From: Leptospiraceae bacterium
Lineage (GTDB): Bacteria; Spirochaetota; Leptospiria; Leptospirales; Leptospiraceae
Direction: 5' to 3'
DNA length: 64,000 nt
Assembly: GCA_016708435.1 (NCBI GenBank)
Contig: JADJFV010000008.1
Location: 124,001-188,000, forward strand
The position numbers and the translations under genes are program-made. Below, one piece after another: positions 35,911-46,412 of the stretch; position 1 is the first letter of the stretch, and every line of letters starts with the position of its first letter. The notes below the pieces were generated by a model. That model saw only the letters and a list, made by a program, of their open reading frames with translations, made no database searches and was not told the DNA's origin.

Positions 35911-37038
35911 ATGAAATTTGGTATTTTAAAAGAAACAGGGGAAGAAAAGCGCGTTGCGATGCTTCCCGAATCCGTGGATGCACTCATTAAAATGGGTCAA
36001 TCTGTGTTAGTAGAGAAAGGTGCTGGCGATACAGCTTATGCATCTGACGAAGACTACAAGAAAGTAGGGGCGACAATCGTTTCTAAAAAAGAACTTCTTG
36101 CACAAGCCGAGGCTGTTATCAAAATCCAGCTTCCTGATGCAGAAGAGTTAGACGGCTTAAAGCCTGGAACGATTCTGTTCGCTGTGTTACAACCTTTGTT
36201 CAATTTCCAATTGATTAAGGTTTTAAACGATAAAAAGGTCTCTGTATTCAGTATGGATACAATTCCTCGTATCACAAGAGCCCAGTCAATGGACATTTTA
36301 AGTTCACAAGCAACTGTTGCTGGATATAAAGCAGTATTAACCGCTGCGAGTCATTTACCCCATTTTTTCCCAATGCTAACAACTGCGGCAGGAGCAATTC
36401 CTCCTTCTAAGATGTTAATCATGGGAGCAGGTGTTGCAGGTTTACAAGCGATAGCCACATCTAAGCGTCTTGGTGCAGTGACAGAAGTATTTGATACTCG
36501 TCCAGAAGTAAAAGAGCAAGTAATGTCTCTCGGTGGAAAGTTCGTTGAAGTAGAAGGAGCGGCTGATGCTTCTAAAGCAGGCGGATATGCAGTAGAGCAA
36601 ACCGAAGACTACAAAAATCGTCAAAGAGAAGCGATTCATAAATCAGCAGTTAAGGCAGATGTAATTATCACAACAGCACAAATTCCTGGAAGAAAAGCAC
36701 CGGTTCTGATTACAGAAGATATGGTAAAAGGAATGAAAGCTGGCTCTGTTATTATTGATATGGCGGCTTCGACTGGGGGCAACTGTCAATTAACCGAGAA
36801 CAATAAAACAATCGTTGCGCATGGAGTTACTATCATCGGAAATTCCAATCTGCAATCTACAATTCCTTTTGACGCGAGTAAAATGTTTGGAAAGAACGTC
36901 ATCAACTTCTTGAAGAATATGCTTTCTAAAGAAGGAAAGATTGAACTCAATTTCAACGATGAAATTATTTCGGGAACTTGTATTGCTCACGCAGGCGAAG
37001 TTCGTCACAAGGCAACACTGGATCTAATCAACAAATGA
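35911..37038 (+). CDS. pntA: NAD(P) transhydrogenase alpha subunit, NAD-binding part
   Basis: A 375-residue soluble domain I of the proton-pumping transhydrogenase, which moves hydride between NADH and NADP+. The N-terminus MKFGILKETGEEKRVAMLPE is the shared alanine-dehydrogenase/PntA signature. The NAD-binding loop is MGAGVAGLQAIATSKRLGA, and QIPGRKAPVLITEDMVKGMK is typical. The membrane part is encoded separately next door (a split pntAA/pntAB layout). First gene of the pnt operon. Confidence 0.93.
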   Translation: MKFGILKETGEEKRVAMLPESVDALIKMGQSVLVEKGAGDTAYASDEDYKKVGATIVSKKELLAQAEAVIKIQLPDAEELDGLKPGTILFAVLQPLFNFQLIKVLNDKKVSVFSMDTIPRITRAQSMDILSSQATVAGYKAVLTAASHLPHFFPMLTTAAGAIPPSKMLIMGAGVAGLQAIATSKRLGAVTEVFDTRPEVKEQVMSLGGKFVEVEGAADASKAGGYAVEQTEDYKNRQREAIHKSAVKADVIITTAQIPGRKAPVLITEDMVKGMKAGSVIIDMAASTGGNCQLTENNKTIVAHGVTIIGNSNLQSTIPFDASKMFGKNVINFLKNMLSKEGKIELNFNDEIISGTCIAHAGEVRHKATLDLINK

Positions 37039-37138
37039 TTGGAGTTTGGCTAATTACTATTAACCCATATGGGCAGGAGCCTCAGAAACAAAACTCTGTG
37101 ACTCAGTGCCTCTGTGGCAAATCTTTTTAGGAGATATT

Positions 37139-37461
37139 ATGGATCAGATATTAGACTTTTTAATAAAGAACAAAGCAATGATTTACATGCTTGTTCTCTC
37201 TATTTTCGTAGGGATAGAAATCATTTCTAAAGTCCCGGCGGTGGTATTACACCTCCGCTCATGTCAGGTGCGAATGCAATTCACGGAGTTGTGATTGTAG
37301 GTGCTATTTTAGTTATGGGAGCTGCGAAAGAAGACGATACGCTTTCTTTGGTTCTAGGTTTTATTGCCGTGATTCTAGGAACTCTAAACGTAGTCGGTGG
37401 ATTTGTTGTTACGGATAGAATGCTGGAAATGTTTAAAAGAAAACTCCGCAAAGAAGGTTAA
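37139..37461 (+). CDS. pntAB: NAD(P) transhydrogenase alpha subunit, membrane part, one frameshift
   Basis: Frames 37139-37294 (MDQILDFLIKNKAMIYMLVL) and 37261-37461 (MSGANAIHGVVIVGAILVMG) together form the short domain-II subunit of about 107 residues with three or four helices. An extra base restoring a VLH-TPLMSGANAI-type junction near 37251 makes it continuous. An AGGAG site lies six bases before the ATG. It supplies part of the proton channel with PntB. The break is probably a sequence error since pntA and pntB flank it in normal order. Confidence 0.8.
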
Positions 37462-37464
37462 ACG

Positions 37465-38866
37465 ATGACTGGATATATAGAAATAGCTTATTTTTTTGCA
37501 TCTCTTTCGTTTGTAATTGGACTCAAGATGTTAAGTCATCCTGATTCTGCTAGAAAAGGGAATATGTTAGCCGCTATCGGTATGGGGCTTGCAATTTTAC
37601 TTACAATCCTTGGAGAAGGTGTTCGCAATTATGCTTGGATATTTGGTGGATTAGTAATCGGAACAGCACTCGGTGCAATATCTGCTCGTAAAGTAAAGAT
37701 GACTGCAATGCCACAGATGGTGAGTCTTTTTAATGGAATGGGTGGGGCTTGTGCGGCTGTAATTTCTCTTGTTGAATTTGTTCATCATGATGATTTAAAA
37801 TCAGGACTCATGAATAGCACAACAGGTATTATCCTCGCGGGAATGCTAATTGGTTCGGTTTCTTTTTCAGGATCGATGATTGCGTTTGGAAAACTACAAG
37901 GCTATAAAGCAATTGAAAAGCCTGTTACTTATCCAATGCAAAAAATCCTCAATACAATTCTCATGGCATTGACCATAGGAATTGGAATTTTCATTATGAC
38001 AAGTTACCAGAATTCGCATGATGCGAGTGGACTTTTCTATGGAATGTTTGCACTGGCTTTACTTTATGGAATTCTTTTTGTATTACCAATCGGTGGAGCA
38101 GATATGCCGGTGGTTATATCACTCTTAAACTCATTCACTGGGTTGCGGCTGCCTCGCTGGTTTCTTATACAGCAATATGGTAATGTTAATCGGTGGTATC
38201 TTAGTTGGTTCTGCAGGAACAATTTTAACTGTTGTTATGTGTAATGCGATGAACCGTTCTCTAATGAACGTAATCTTTGGAAGTTTTGGAGCAGGTGCTG
38301 GTGCGTCAGCGTGACCTCTGCTTCTGGAGATCAAACAGTTAGAGAAATTTCTCTTACTGATGCGGCAATTCTATTAAGCTATACTAAAAAAAGTAATTAT
38401 CGTTCCCAAGTTATGGTCTTGCAGTTGCACAGGCACAACATACCTGCCATGAGCTAGATACCTTATTAGAAGAAAAGGGTAGATGTTCGTTATGCGATTC
38501 ACCCTGTAGCGGGTCGTATGCCTGGTCATATGAACGTTCTTCTTGCAGAGGCTGATGTGCCTTATCCAAAAGTTATTTGATATGGAAGAAATCATCGGTG
38601 AGTTTTCTTCTACTGACGTTGTATTAGTCATTGGGGCAAACGACGTAGTAAACCCTGCGGCTCGTAAGGATACAGCAAGTCCAATCTATGGAATGCCTAT
38701 TCTAGACGTAGACAATGCGGCTAATATCATTGTGCTCAAGCGTGGTATGAATGCTGGTTATGCTGGGATTGAAAACGAACTTTTCTTTGATCCAAAAACA
38801 AAAATGCTTTTCGGTGATGCAAAGTCTTCTCTCGTTAAGTTAGTAGCAGAAGTAAAACAAAACTAG
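37465..38866 (+). pseudogene. pntB: NAD(P) transhydrogenase beta subunit, multiple frameshifts
   Basis: The N-terminal membrane half reads intact to about 38140 (MTGYIEIAYFFASLSFVIGL, then AMPQMVSLFNGMGGACAAVI). After that the expected protein continues in changing frames: MLIGGILVGSAGTILTVVMC, MNRSLMNVIFGSFGAGAGAS, VTSASGDQTVREISLTDAAI, then the NADP-binding end (38543-38866, including VIGANDVVNPAARKDTAS and KRGMNAGYAGIENELFF). About seven one-base breaks occur, at roughly 38141, 38152, 38309, 38390, 38407, 38480 and 38569. The full reconstruction is near the normal 460 residues, which favours consensus errors over true decay. Confidence 0.75.
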
Positions 38867-38906
38867 AACGCTAGCGCATAGCCAATATCTTTAAGCTAAG
38901 GATTTC

Positions 38907-39001
38907 ACAGTCATTTCGAACGAATGTGAGAAATCTATTCTGCAAAAAACGGTAGTATTAAGCAAGATAGACCTCTCACGATGAGACAGTTCGAGGTGAC
39001 A
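38907..39001 (+). repeat. Dispersed repeat copy 1
   Basis: A 95-base non-coding sequence (starts ACAGTCATTTCGAACGAATG, includes AAGCAAGATAGACCTCTCAC, ends TTCGAGGTGACA). It matches the reverse complement of 60814-60911 with only a few differences. It lies between pntB and the PilZ locus. Confidence 0.8.
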
Positions 39002-39056
39002 GGGGTAATCACTCTTAACTTAAGATATTCGGCGCAAACCTAGCGTAAGGAATCCA

Positions 39057-39739
39057 GTGGAAAGACGAAAAGAATTTCTAGACCATTGCCGGTGATTGTA
39101 TTCGGGATTTTATTTTTAATTCTCCCGTTTGTCAATTATATCAACTTCGCTTATCATTTTCAAATACCATTTGAGAGTTTTGTAGAAGTATTAAGAATGT
39201 TAGCGTAATCGCTATTATCCTTGCCGTGCTTCCGTTTGCAGTCGGAATTGGTATCCTACTTGTAAAGCGTTGGGGTTGGTTTCTGTTTTTATTCTATTGC
39301 TGTTTCGGTATTGATTTATAACAGGTAGTATCTTTTTCTGAGCCATCCGAGGCAAATATACTTACTGATCCAAAGCGCACTTGGATTTTCAGCGATGTTT
39401 TATTTTTAAAGCCAGATATTTCTGCTCCTTATATGAAAATGTATGGAAGAGGTTGAGATTTCAAATTAGAAAACCAATCGAAGTAGATATCAATGTAAAT
39501 GATCTCAAGCTTAGAACAAGAGATATTTCGCCTACCGGTTTTTTTCGTAGAGTGGCTCAACTGCCCACTCGAACTAAACCAAGAAGTCAACGTTACTCTT
39601 TATATTGATAAACAAACTCTCGAATTAAAAGCAGGAGTTGTCCGACTTGATTCAGTTGGTGCCGGTATCATCTTTTCGTTTCTTAGATGCAGATTCTACA
39701 AAGACAATCAAAGACTGGATTTCTAAACAAGAAAGTTAA
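39057..39739 (+). pseudogene. PilZ-domain membrane protein, multiple frameshifts
   Basis: No single frame spans the locus, but consecutive frames give ERRKEFL, then PLPVIVFGILFLILPFVNYI (helix 1), VIAIILAVLPFAVGIGILLV (helix 2), SEPSEANILTDPKRTW, then a PilZ domain: RLRFQIRKPIEVDINVND, RTRDISPTGFF and LELNQEVNVTLYIDKQTLEL with VVRLDSVGAGIIF. The RxxxR-like and D.S..G elements are the cyclic-di-GMP contact motifs of PilZ. A c-di-GMP-responsive membrane protein is likely. At least five breaks; stop at 39737-39739. Confidence 0.6.
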
Positions 39740-39814
39740 TATCCCTTTACTCACTTTCACTAATAGAAACATTTAAAAGATTAGCACCGATAAAAGATAC
39801 GATAGATTTTAAAC

Positions 39815-40360
39815 TTACAGTCTATACGGGATTGTATAGGTTACAATTTCACCGCCCTTAACCGGCAAATTGACAGTAGCTGATAGAGCATTTCGTTTTA
39901 CCATTGCCATAGATATTTGTTTTATGTCTTTACAATAGACTACACAATGAACATAATAGGCATTATCCTGTAGGTTATCTTCTTCCCATTCGAATAAGAC
40001 TTTGTTTCATTCTTAGATATTTTAGACCAAGAGTCCTTTCATTCCTAGATTCGTAAAATTAATTTTTCATACTCGATGTTTACAGAATCTAAAGAGGTTT
40101 ACAAAACTATGATTCAAAGAATAAAGAAGGAATTATTGCTATTAATCCCTCCTGGGTAGTTGGTAGTGCAAGGTATGTCGAAAGATTTGAAATAGTTTTG
40201 AGTGGAAAATCGCTTTTTGACTTATGATTTGCTTTTCGCTATTTGATTGTTTAATTTTTACGGGAGAGTTCGAATGAATGTTTTCCATTTCTTCAATAGT
40301 AAACTAAATCTCGAGCTTTCCACTAAGTGTGCTATTTGGTTGTGTGAATAATTGTGCCAT
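39815..40360 (-). pseudogene. Hidden minus-strand gene with many frameshifts
   Basis: Reading the minus strand from the ATG at 40360 gives MAQLFTQPNSTLSGKLEI, then FTIEEMENIHSNSPVKIKQS, then LSTYLALPTTQEGLIAIIPS in shifting frames, and finally a clean C-terminal stretch from about 40010: KVLFEWEEDNLQDNAYYVHC, VVYCKDIKQISMAMVKRNAL and a TYTIPYRL end with stop at 39815-39817. The composition is clearly protein-like, and the last part could be a PilZ-like beta barrel, but the family is not certain. About 180 residues if repaired. Confidence 0.45.
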
Positions 40361-40864
40361 AATGTATTAGTCCTTACCTCACCTTTCGAACAGTTCCTCA
40401 CTCCAATGCAATTGGGCGAGTGGTTACTTGCTATTTACCTGATATTTCAGAGTATAGGGAAGGTGTTTTATATTTCGCTATTAAATTGTTTAAAGTAAAT
40501 TAAATTTATTCTGTCTAAAATTTTTTCCAATAATTACGTAGTTCAACACATTTGAGACATATAACGAGTTTGCGGTAGATATTTTGCAAAAATGAGATAA
40601 TATTAATCGGTGTATATGCTTTCTTTATGTTGTCGTTTACTCTTCTTCGGTCTAGCTCGCTTATATCTCGGTCTAAGTCCGGTTCAAACTGCCCAGGTAA
40701 CGTGTTAGACCGGCTCTATAAGCGTAGCTAGAGCGGCTGTGAGTAAAGGTTTGGTTATAGGAAACTAAATAATGAATATTCTTGAACATTCTATTTCCAT
40801 TTGGAATGGTTGCGGGTGTGTTGAAATTGACAATATATGTAGGGGAAAGACTATTGTAATTTAT
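40361..40864. other. 504-base intergenic region before hsdM
   Basis: Mostly AT-rich sequence with no convincing ORF. Its one notable feature is the long inverted repeat at 40648-40736, listed separately. An in-frame extension of hsdM reaches back to 40772 but its first 31 residues do not look like HsdM. Confidence 0.5.
40648..40736. repeat. Long imperfect inverted repeat, recombination-site-like
   Basis: Left arm CGGTCTAGCTCGCTTATA plus TCTCGGTCTAA (to 40676) pairs with TTAGACCGGCTC (from 40705) plus TATAAGCGTAGCTAGAGCGG. The two arms are interrupted by small bulges, around a 28-base loop. The inner boxes GTCTAA and GTTAGAC recall the R-box core of integron attC sites, but the outer stem is unusual for attC. 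It lies about 130 bases before hsdM. Confidence 0.5.
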
Positions 40865-42957
40865 ATGCAAGGGAAAGAACTTCGAAAATTAGAAGCCGAA
40901 CTTTGGAAAGCCGCCGACCAACTGAGAGCTAATAGTAAACTAACTGCCTCTGAATATTCTATGCCGGTATTAGGGCTGATATTCTTAAGACATGCTTACA
41001 ATCGTTATTTAAAAGTTAGAATTGAATTAGAGAAGAATCTACCCAGTCATCCACAGCGCGGAAAACGCCCGTTAACCAAGAAGGACTTTGAAGAAAAGAA
41101 TTCTATGTTTCTCCCTGACAAAGCACATTTTGATTATTTGGTGACTCTGCCCGAAAGTGCTGACATTGGCGAAGCAATTGAGGCAGCGATGAAAGCTATT
41201 GAGGATGAATATGAAAACCTCAAAGGTGTGTTGCCAAAGAATTATTCTATTTTCGGCAAAGACTTGTTACGCGAACTACTACGAATTTTTAATAAAGAAG
41301 TTTTGCAAAAGGCAGAAGGAGATTTGTTCGGAAAGATTTATGAATACTTTCTAAATAAATTTGCGATGACTGGAGCACAAGAAGGTGGAGAATTTTTTAC
41401 TCCGATGAGTCTTGTGCAAACGATTGTAAATGTAATCGAACCAGATCATGGAACCGTGTTCGATCCAGCGTGTGGAAGTGCAGGTATGTTTGTGCAGACG
41501 GGATATTTTTTAGAAACAGAAGGAATGTCTACAGAGAAAGTTCTATTCAAAGGACAAGAGAAAGCAGAAACAAACACACGACTTGCAAAAATGAATTTAG
41601 CTGTTCATGGACTAGAAGGAAATATCCAAGAGGGAAATACATTTTACGAAGACAAACACGACTTAGCCGGTAAATGTGATTTCGTAATGGCGAATCCTCC
41701 GTTTAACGTAGATGGAGTGGATAAGGGTAAAGATGCAGTAAAAAAAGATGCACGTTTGTTATTTACAAAAGATGATAAAGGAAGTATCACACGACTTCTT
41801 CCCAAAAACGATAACGCAAATTATTTATGGATTCAATATTTTTACGGTTACTTAAAACCCACCGGACGTTCTGGTTTTGTAATGGCTTCCTCTGCAAGTG
41901 ATGCAGGTCACAGCGAAAAAGATATTCGAGAAAAATTGGTCAAGACGGGTGCTGTTGATGTGATGATGGCGATAGGGAATAACTTCTTTTATACTCGATC
42001 ACTTCCTTGCACTCTTTGGTTTTAGAAAGTCTGGATCAGGCAAGGAAAAGGATCAAGAAGAAAGGTGACAAAGTATTGATGCTCGATGCGAGAAAAATTT
42101 ATCGGAAGGTAACTTCGAAGGTAAATGGTTTTAGCCCCGAGCAATTGCAGAACTTGATTTGTATTGTAAACTTATACAGAGGAAATACGAAGAAGTTTAA
42201 AGAGACTGTAAAAACCTACTTGGAAACGTCGTCTGGTTTAGCGAAAGAGACAAGTGAGGTTACTTTAGAATTGCAAAAACAATTTAAGAAAATTCATAAG
42301 ATGTTGAGTGAATATTGTCAGAATCAGGATTTGCAGGATTTTGGGATGGACAGGATTAAGATTTTTGTTGAGGCAATCAAAGAAGTTGGAACGGAAGCAA
42401 CTAGTGTATACGAAGAGCAAAATAAATTAATAGCAGAGATTAAGAAGTGTAAAACAACTATTGATAGTTTAGAAAAAATTGCCCATGAGTGTAAATCTTT
42501 GCGCAAACCGCAAGACAAACTTATCAAACAATTAATCGACGCAATTAACACAGGAAGTAAAATTAGGGATAATAAAGATCAGCCGCTCAGTAAATCGAAA
42601 GACTGGAAAGACTTAAATCTAAAAGAACAAATCGACGAATTAAAATCTCTCCAAGAACAGCTCAGCGGCAATCCCGAAGAGGAAGAGCCAGGACTTCTCC
42701 ACGAAACGGAATACTTCTGGAAACAAGCTCATTGGCTAACAAGCCGTTTCCCCGATGGAACATATGTAGATATAGAAGGATTGTGCAAAGTAGTAACCCA
42801 AAAAGAAATTGAATCCAAAGATTGGTCTCTAAGCCCAGGACGTTATGTGGGAGTTGACACTAGCACAGACGAAGACTTTGACTACGAAGAAAGATTAAAC
42901 GAAATTCATATCGAGTTAAACGGATTACACGAAGAAGCGAATATGCTTCAAAGATAA
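40865..42957 (+). CDS. hsdM: Type I restriction-modification methyltransferase, frameshifted
   Basis: About 697 residues when repaired. An N-terminal helical domain (MQGKELRKLEAELWKAADQL) precedes the N6-adenine methylase core: SAM motif DPACGSAGMFVQTG and catalytic NPPF in CDFVMANPPFNVDG. The C-terminal part (42007-42957) continues as LMLDARKIYRKVTSKV and ends LSPGRYVGVDTSTDEDFDYE, as in HsdM. Two shifts near 42023 and 42050 separate the parts. A 45-base dispersed repeat is embedded in frame (peptide NQDLQDFGMDRIKIF). HsdM with HsdS methylates the host DNA. First gene of the defence operon. Confidence 0.85.
42316..42365 (+). repeat. Dispersed repeat embedded in hsdM
   Basis: TGTCAGAATCAGGATTTGCA (42317 onward) and the following GGATTTTGGGATGGACAGGA match, at roughly 80 percent by eye, the non-coding sequence at 42961-43010. 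It is read through in frame as part of HsdM. Confidence 0.65.
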
Positions 42958-42960
42958 GGG

Positions 42961-43080
42961 CTGTCTGAATCAGGATTATCAGGATTTTAGGATGTTCAGG
43001 ATGAAGATACAAAAAGTAATATTTAATACTAATCCTGCTAATCCATTAATCTTGAAAATCCTGATTCAGACAGGGGGATT
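42961..43080. repeat. Dispersed repeat with terminal inverted arms
   Basis: Arms CTGTCTGAATCAGGATT (42961-42977) and AATCCTGATTCAGACAG (about 43057-43073) are perfect 17-base inverted repeats flanking AT-rich sequence. The unit lies between hsdM and hsdS and shares its sequence with the segment inside hsdM. Confidence 0.75.
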
Positions 43081-43085
43081 TTGAG

Positions 43086-44246
43086 ATGAAGTGGGAGAAA
43101 TACTGCTTATCTGATATTATTCATATTAAACATGGCTGATTCAATAAGTGAGTTTTTTTTTGGATGAACCTACGGATGATATTTTATTGACCCCGAAATT
43201 TTTTGTAATGGTGGAGGCTTTAAATCACAAAAGTTAAAATACTACAATGAATTTCTTGTTGATTACATTTTAAATGAAAATGATGTTATTGTAACAATGA
43301 CTGATTTGAGTAAGAAGGTGATACCTTTGGTTTTTCAGCTAAAGTCCGCTTGAATGGTAAACGGTTTTTGCATAATCAGAATTGGTTTAGTTAGTTTAAA
43401 GAAAGAGGAATTTGATATTAATTTTCTTCATTGGGTAATGCGAAATTACTCCTATCATTGGTAATTAGTGAACGAGACCGGTGGAGCAACAGTAAAACAT
43501 ACTTCTCCGACAAAAATTTGTTCGTATTCTTTTAATGCTCCTGAAAGTAAATCCACCCAGCGCAAAATAGCAAATATCCTCTCTGCTTATGATGATTTGA
43601 TTGAGAACAATTTGAAGAGAATCAAGTTGTTGGAGGAGAAGGCGTTTTGCGGTATAAGATGATTGTCCGAGAGAAGTTGTTGAAAGTAAAATTAAAAGAA
43701 GTTGCTAGGGTAAATCAATCAACACTTAAAGGAAATTCAAATCTTGAAAAATTACTCTATGTAGATATTGCTTCTGTTTCAACTGGAAATATTGATAATA
43801 AAACAGAGTATGATTTAAAGGATGCTCCTGGAAGAGCCAAAAGAATTCTAAACCATGAAGATATTATTTGGTCGTGTGTTCGTCCTAATCGAAAATCGTA
43901 TTCTTTCGTTTTCAAGCCCGAAGATAATTTAATTGCGTCAACAGGCTTTGCTGTTATTACTCCAAAGGAAATTCCTTCTACGTTTTTATATCAACTTACT
44001 ATAACGAATGAATTTATTAGTTATCTTGAAAATCATGCAAAAGGGGCAACATATCCAGCAGTCACAGCGACAGATTTTGAAGAGGCAACTATCTATATTC
44101 CGCAATCTTCATCCATGATAGAATACCATGAAGAGATTTATAGACATTTTGAATTGAAAGATATTTTACAAAAACAAAACACCAAACTCCGCGAAGCTCG
44201 TGATATATTGTTGCCTCGGTTGATGAATGGGGAGATAGAGGTATAA
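43086..44246 (+). pseudogene. hsdS: Type I restriction-modification specificity subunit, frameshifted
   Basis: About 387 residues when repaired, the usual HsdS length. The first target-recognition domain is read in shifting frames: MKWEKYCLSDIIHIKHG, then LKYYNEFLVDYILNENDVIV and MTDLSKKG. The central spacer helix is QRKIANILSAYDDLIENNLK (43468-43662). The second domain (43647-44246) starts VKLKEVARVNQSTLKG and ends KLREARDILLPRLMNGEIEV. HsdS sets the DNA sequence recognised by the complex. Its last 80 bases recur at 44806-44890. Confidence 0.75.
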
Positions 44247-44257
44247 GGAATGAGTAA
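44171..44257 (+). repeat. Direct repeat copy 1 (hsdS 3' end)
   Basis: The hsdS tail AAAACACCAAACTCCGCGAA through the stop and the start of the next gene recurs at 44806-44890 with a few changes (TCCGCG to TTCACG, GAGATA to GAAGTA). Confidence 0.85.
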
Positions 44258-44807
44258 CGTTGAATCATTATTAAAGAGTAAATTATGTGATGTAGATGTT
44301 GCTGGCTTAAAAGCCATAAAAAAGGAGTATTTCGAGCTACTTATAGATAATCCATTTTCGAAAGCACCAACTTCAGGTAATTTCTATGAAATGATAAATT
44401 ACTTCAAACGCAAAGATGAAACAAATCCAATTTGTATTGGTCCCTACAAAAATATTACTCCTTTTGAAGCAGCTAATCGCATAGCTAGTGATTTAGTCAT
44501 TATTAATGGACTTTTACAATTAGAGAGAAACAATCCGAATTTAAAAGAAGCAAGTTTTATTCTTAGATTGGGAACAACACATAAAAAAGAGAAAGGTGAT
44601 ATTACCATTAAAATTGGCAATAATGAATTCGAAGGTGAAGCATTTAATGTTGCACCAAGTTTTTTAAAACAAAACTCAATAAGACTCTAAGAAGTGGAAA
44701 AAAACGACAAACTAAGATATATATTAATAAACAAAGATGCATTTGAAGAAATACATTTCAATAGTTTAGATGAAAGAGTAGTAAAAGTTGAAAAATGGCA
44801 TGAGTAA
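44250..44807 (+). CDS. Uncharacterised protein nested in hsd operon, interrupted
   Basis: The first part (44250-44690, 146 residues) starts MSNVESLLKSKLCDVDVAGL and includes PICIGPYKNITPFEAANRIA and LVIINGLLQLERNNPNLKEA. An in-frame stop at 44688-44690 and a local double frameshift interrupt it; the same frame then gives VEKNDKLRYILINKDAFEEI and a final stop at 44805-44807. Together it is about 185 residues. No family recognised, although proteins like this do occur in hsd operons. It lies exactly between two copies of the hsdS 3' end, as if inserted as a cassette. Confidence 0.6.
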
Positions 44808-44890
44808 ACAAAACACCAACCTTCACGAAGCGCGTGATATATTGTTGCCTCGGTTGATGAATGGGGAAGTAGAGGTATAAAGGATGAGTA
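44806..44890 (+). repeat. Direct repeat copy 2 (hsdS 3' end remnant)
   Basis: Encodes KQNTNLHEARDILLPRLMNG followed by EVEV and a stop, the same as the hsdS C-terminus with small changes, but without any upstream hsdS. It runs into the ATG of the first DUF262 gene. Confidence 0.85.
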
Positions 44891-46412
44891 AAACAATAGA
44901 TATAAATCCTTCAAAAAATCCTGAAGTTGGAACAATTTATGTAAATGATTTATTCAATAAGTTTGAAATATCATTTGTCATTCCTGATTACCAACGACCT
45001 TATACCTGGAATGAAAAACATTTATTAGATTTAATGAATGACTGGAAGGATCATTTTTTCATAGAAAACAAATTTAATGAAAATTCCATAGAATATTATT
45101 TTGGTACGATCATGGTTCATAAATCAGATGAAATTTATGAAATTATTGATGGGCAACAGAGATTGACAACTCTTCTAATAATGGACTTTATATGGAATGA
45201 GGAAAACTCTATATTAAAAAAGGAAAATTTTAAATTTAATTATAATTCGAATATATCGATAAAAAATATTAAACAAAATAGAAACTATTTAAAGGGATTT
45301 AAAGATAGCAATACATCTGAGTATTTTAATGAAATTTTAAAAAAACTTGTTTTTTCCGTAATAATAACCGACTCGGAAGACAAATCATTTGTATTTTTTG
45401 AAACCCAAAATAATAGAGGTGTTCCACTTGATGAAGTAGATTTTTTTAAATCCTTCCATTTAAGGGAACTAAAAACCAATTCAAAATACCTTCAATATTT
45501 TGCTAAGAAATTTGATCAAATAAATTCTTTTTATAGCTCAAATAAGAATAAGGGAGTATATGCGAAAACCTTAAATGATCTTTTTATTAAACAATTTTGG
45601 ATTTTACGCTCTTGGTCAAAAAATAAATTAATATTTCCGGATAGAAGATTAATATTGAATTCTTTTCAAAAAGATACAAAAACCTTTGGTAGTATAGATG
45701 AAGTAAAATTATATCCATCTTCTAATAATAGCCTTGGTACTTCTTTGTTTTTCAATCAAGAAATGAAACCTGAAATTAGATCTACAATCAAATTGTATGG
45801 AGCAGAGTCTATTGATATTCCTTTTACAATAAATCAACCTATTCAAAGAGGAATTGGTTTTTTCTTTACACAGAGAAATATGCATCATTAAATAATTATT
45901 TATTTATAAATAATCAAATAGAGGAAATTAAGCAGATAAACTTAATTATCCCAAAGCTATACAATCTTGATTTTGTAAACTTATATCAATCTGCTGTAGT
46001 TCTTTATTATGATAAGTTTGGAAGGGAAAAAATTGAAGAATTTGCAAAATTATTTGAACACTATTTAGGTGCATTTAGAATGAACCGCTTAAGTATTGTT
46101 GAACAATCTTCAATTGTTTTACTTAGAGAATATGGAAATATATTACTCGATATATGGCATGGTTATCTACCAGGAGAAATATTAGAAATCCTTAAAAGTT
46201 ACATTATGGAAAATTATTATAGTGATTTTAGATATGATTATAACTATGAAACAAAACAAAATATTATTTTGGATAAATTTGGAAATAAATTAACTAACGC
46301 TAGGCAAAATTATTATCAAATAATATATGAGTTTTACAATAATTCCATTGTAAATAATAATATTCAATTAACAGAAAAAAGGAATTTGATTAATGCAAGC
46401 CTTAATAAATAA
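44884..46412 (+). CDS. DUF262 (GmrS-like) protein, one frameshift
   Basis: About 510 residues when repaired. The N-terminal DUF262 motifs are clear: FVIPDYQRPYTWNEKH, then IIDGQQRLTTLLI and FFETQNNRGVPLDEVDFF. A shift near 45865 (in a T-run) joins it to LNNYLFINNQIEEIKQINLI and the helical C-terminus ending at 46412. A DUF1524 His motif (HxxP) is not seen, so this is the GmrS-like half. In type IV modification-dependent restriction (GmrSD) DUF262 binds NTP and recognises modified DNA. Confidence 0.75.

Noticed and set aside
37085..37122. CTCTGTGACTCAGTGCCTCTGTGG sequence before pntAB, like the CCTCTGTGTCTCTGT at 53075-53090
   Set aside because: It resembles common low-information bacterial intergenic sequence; two short partial matches are not enough to call a repeat family.
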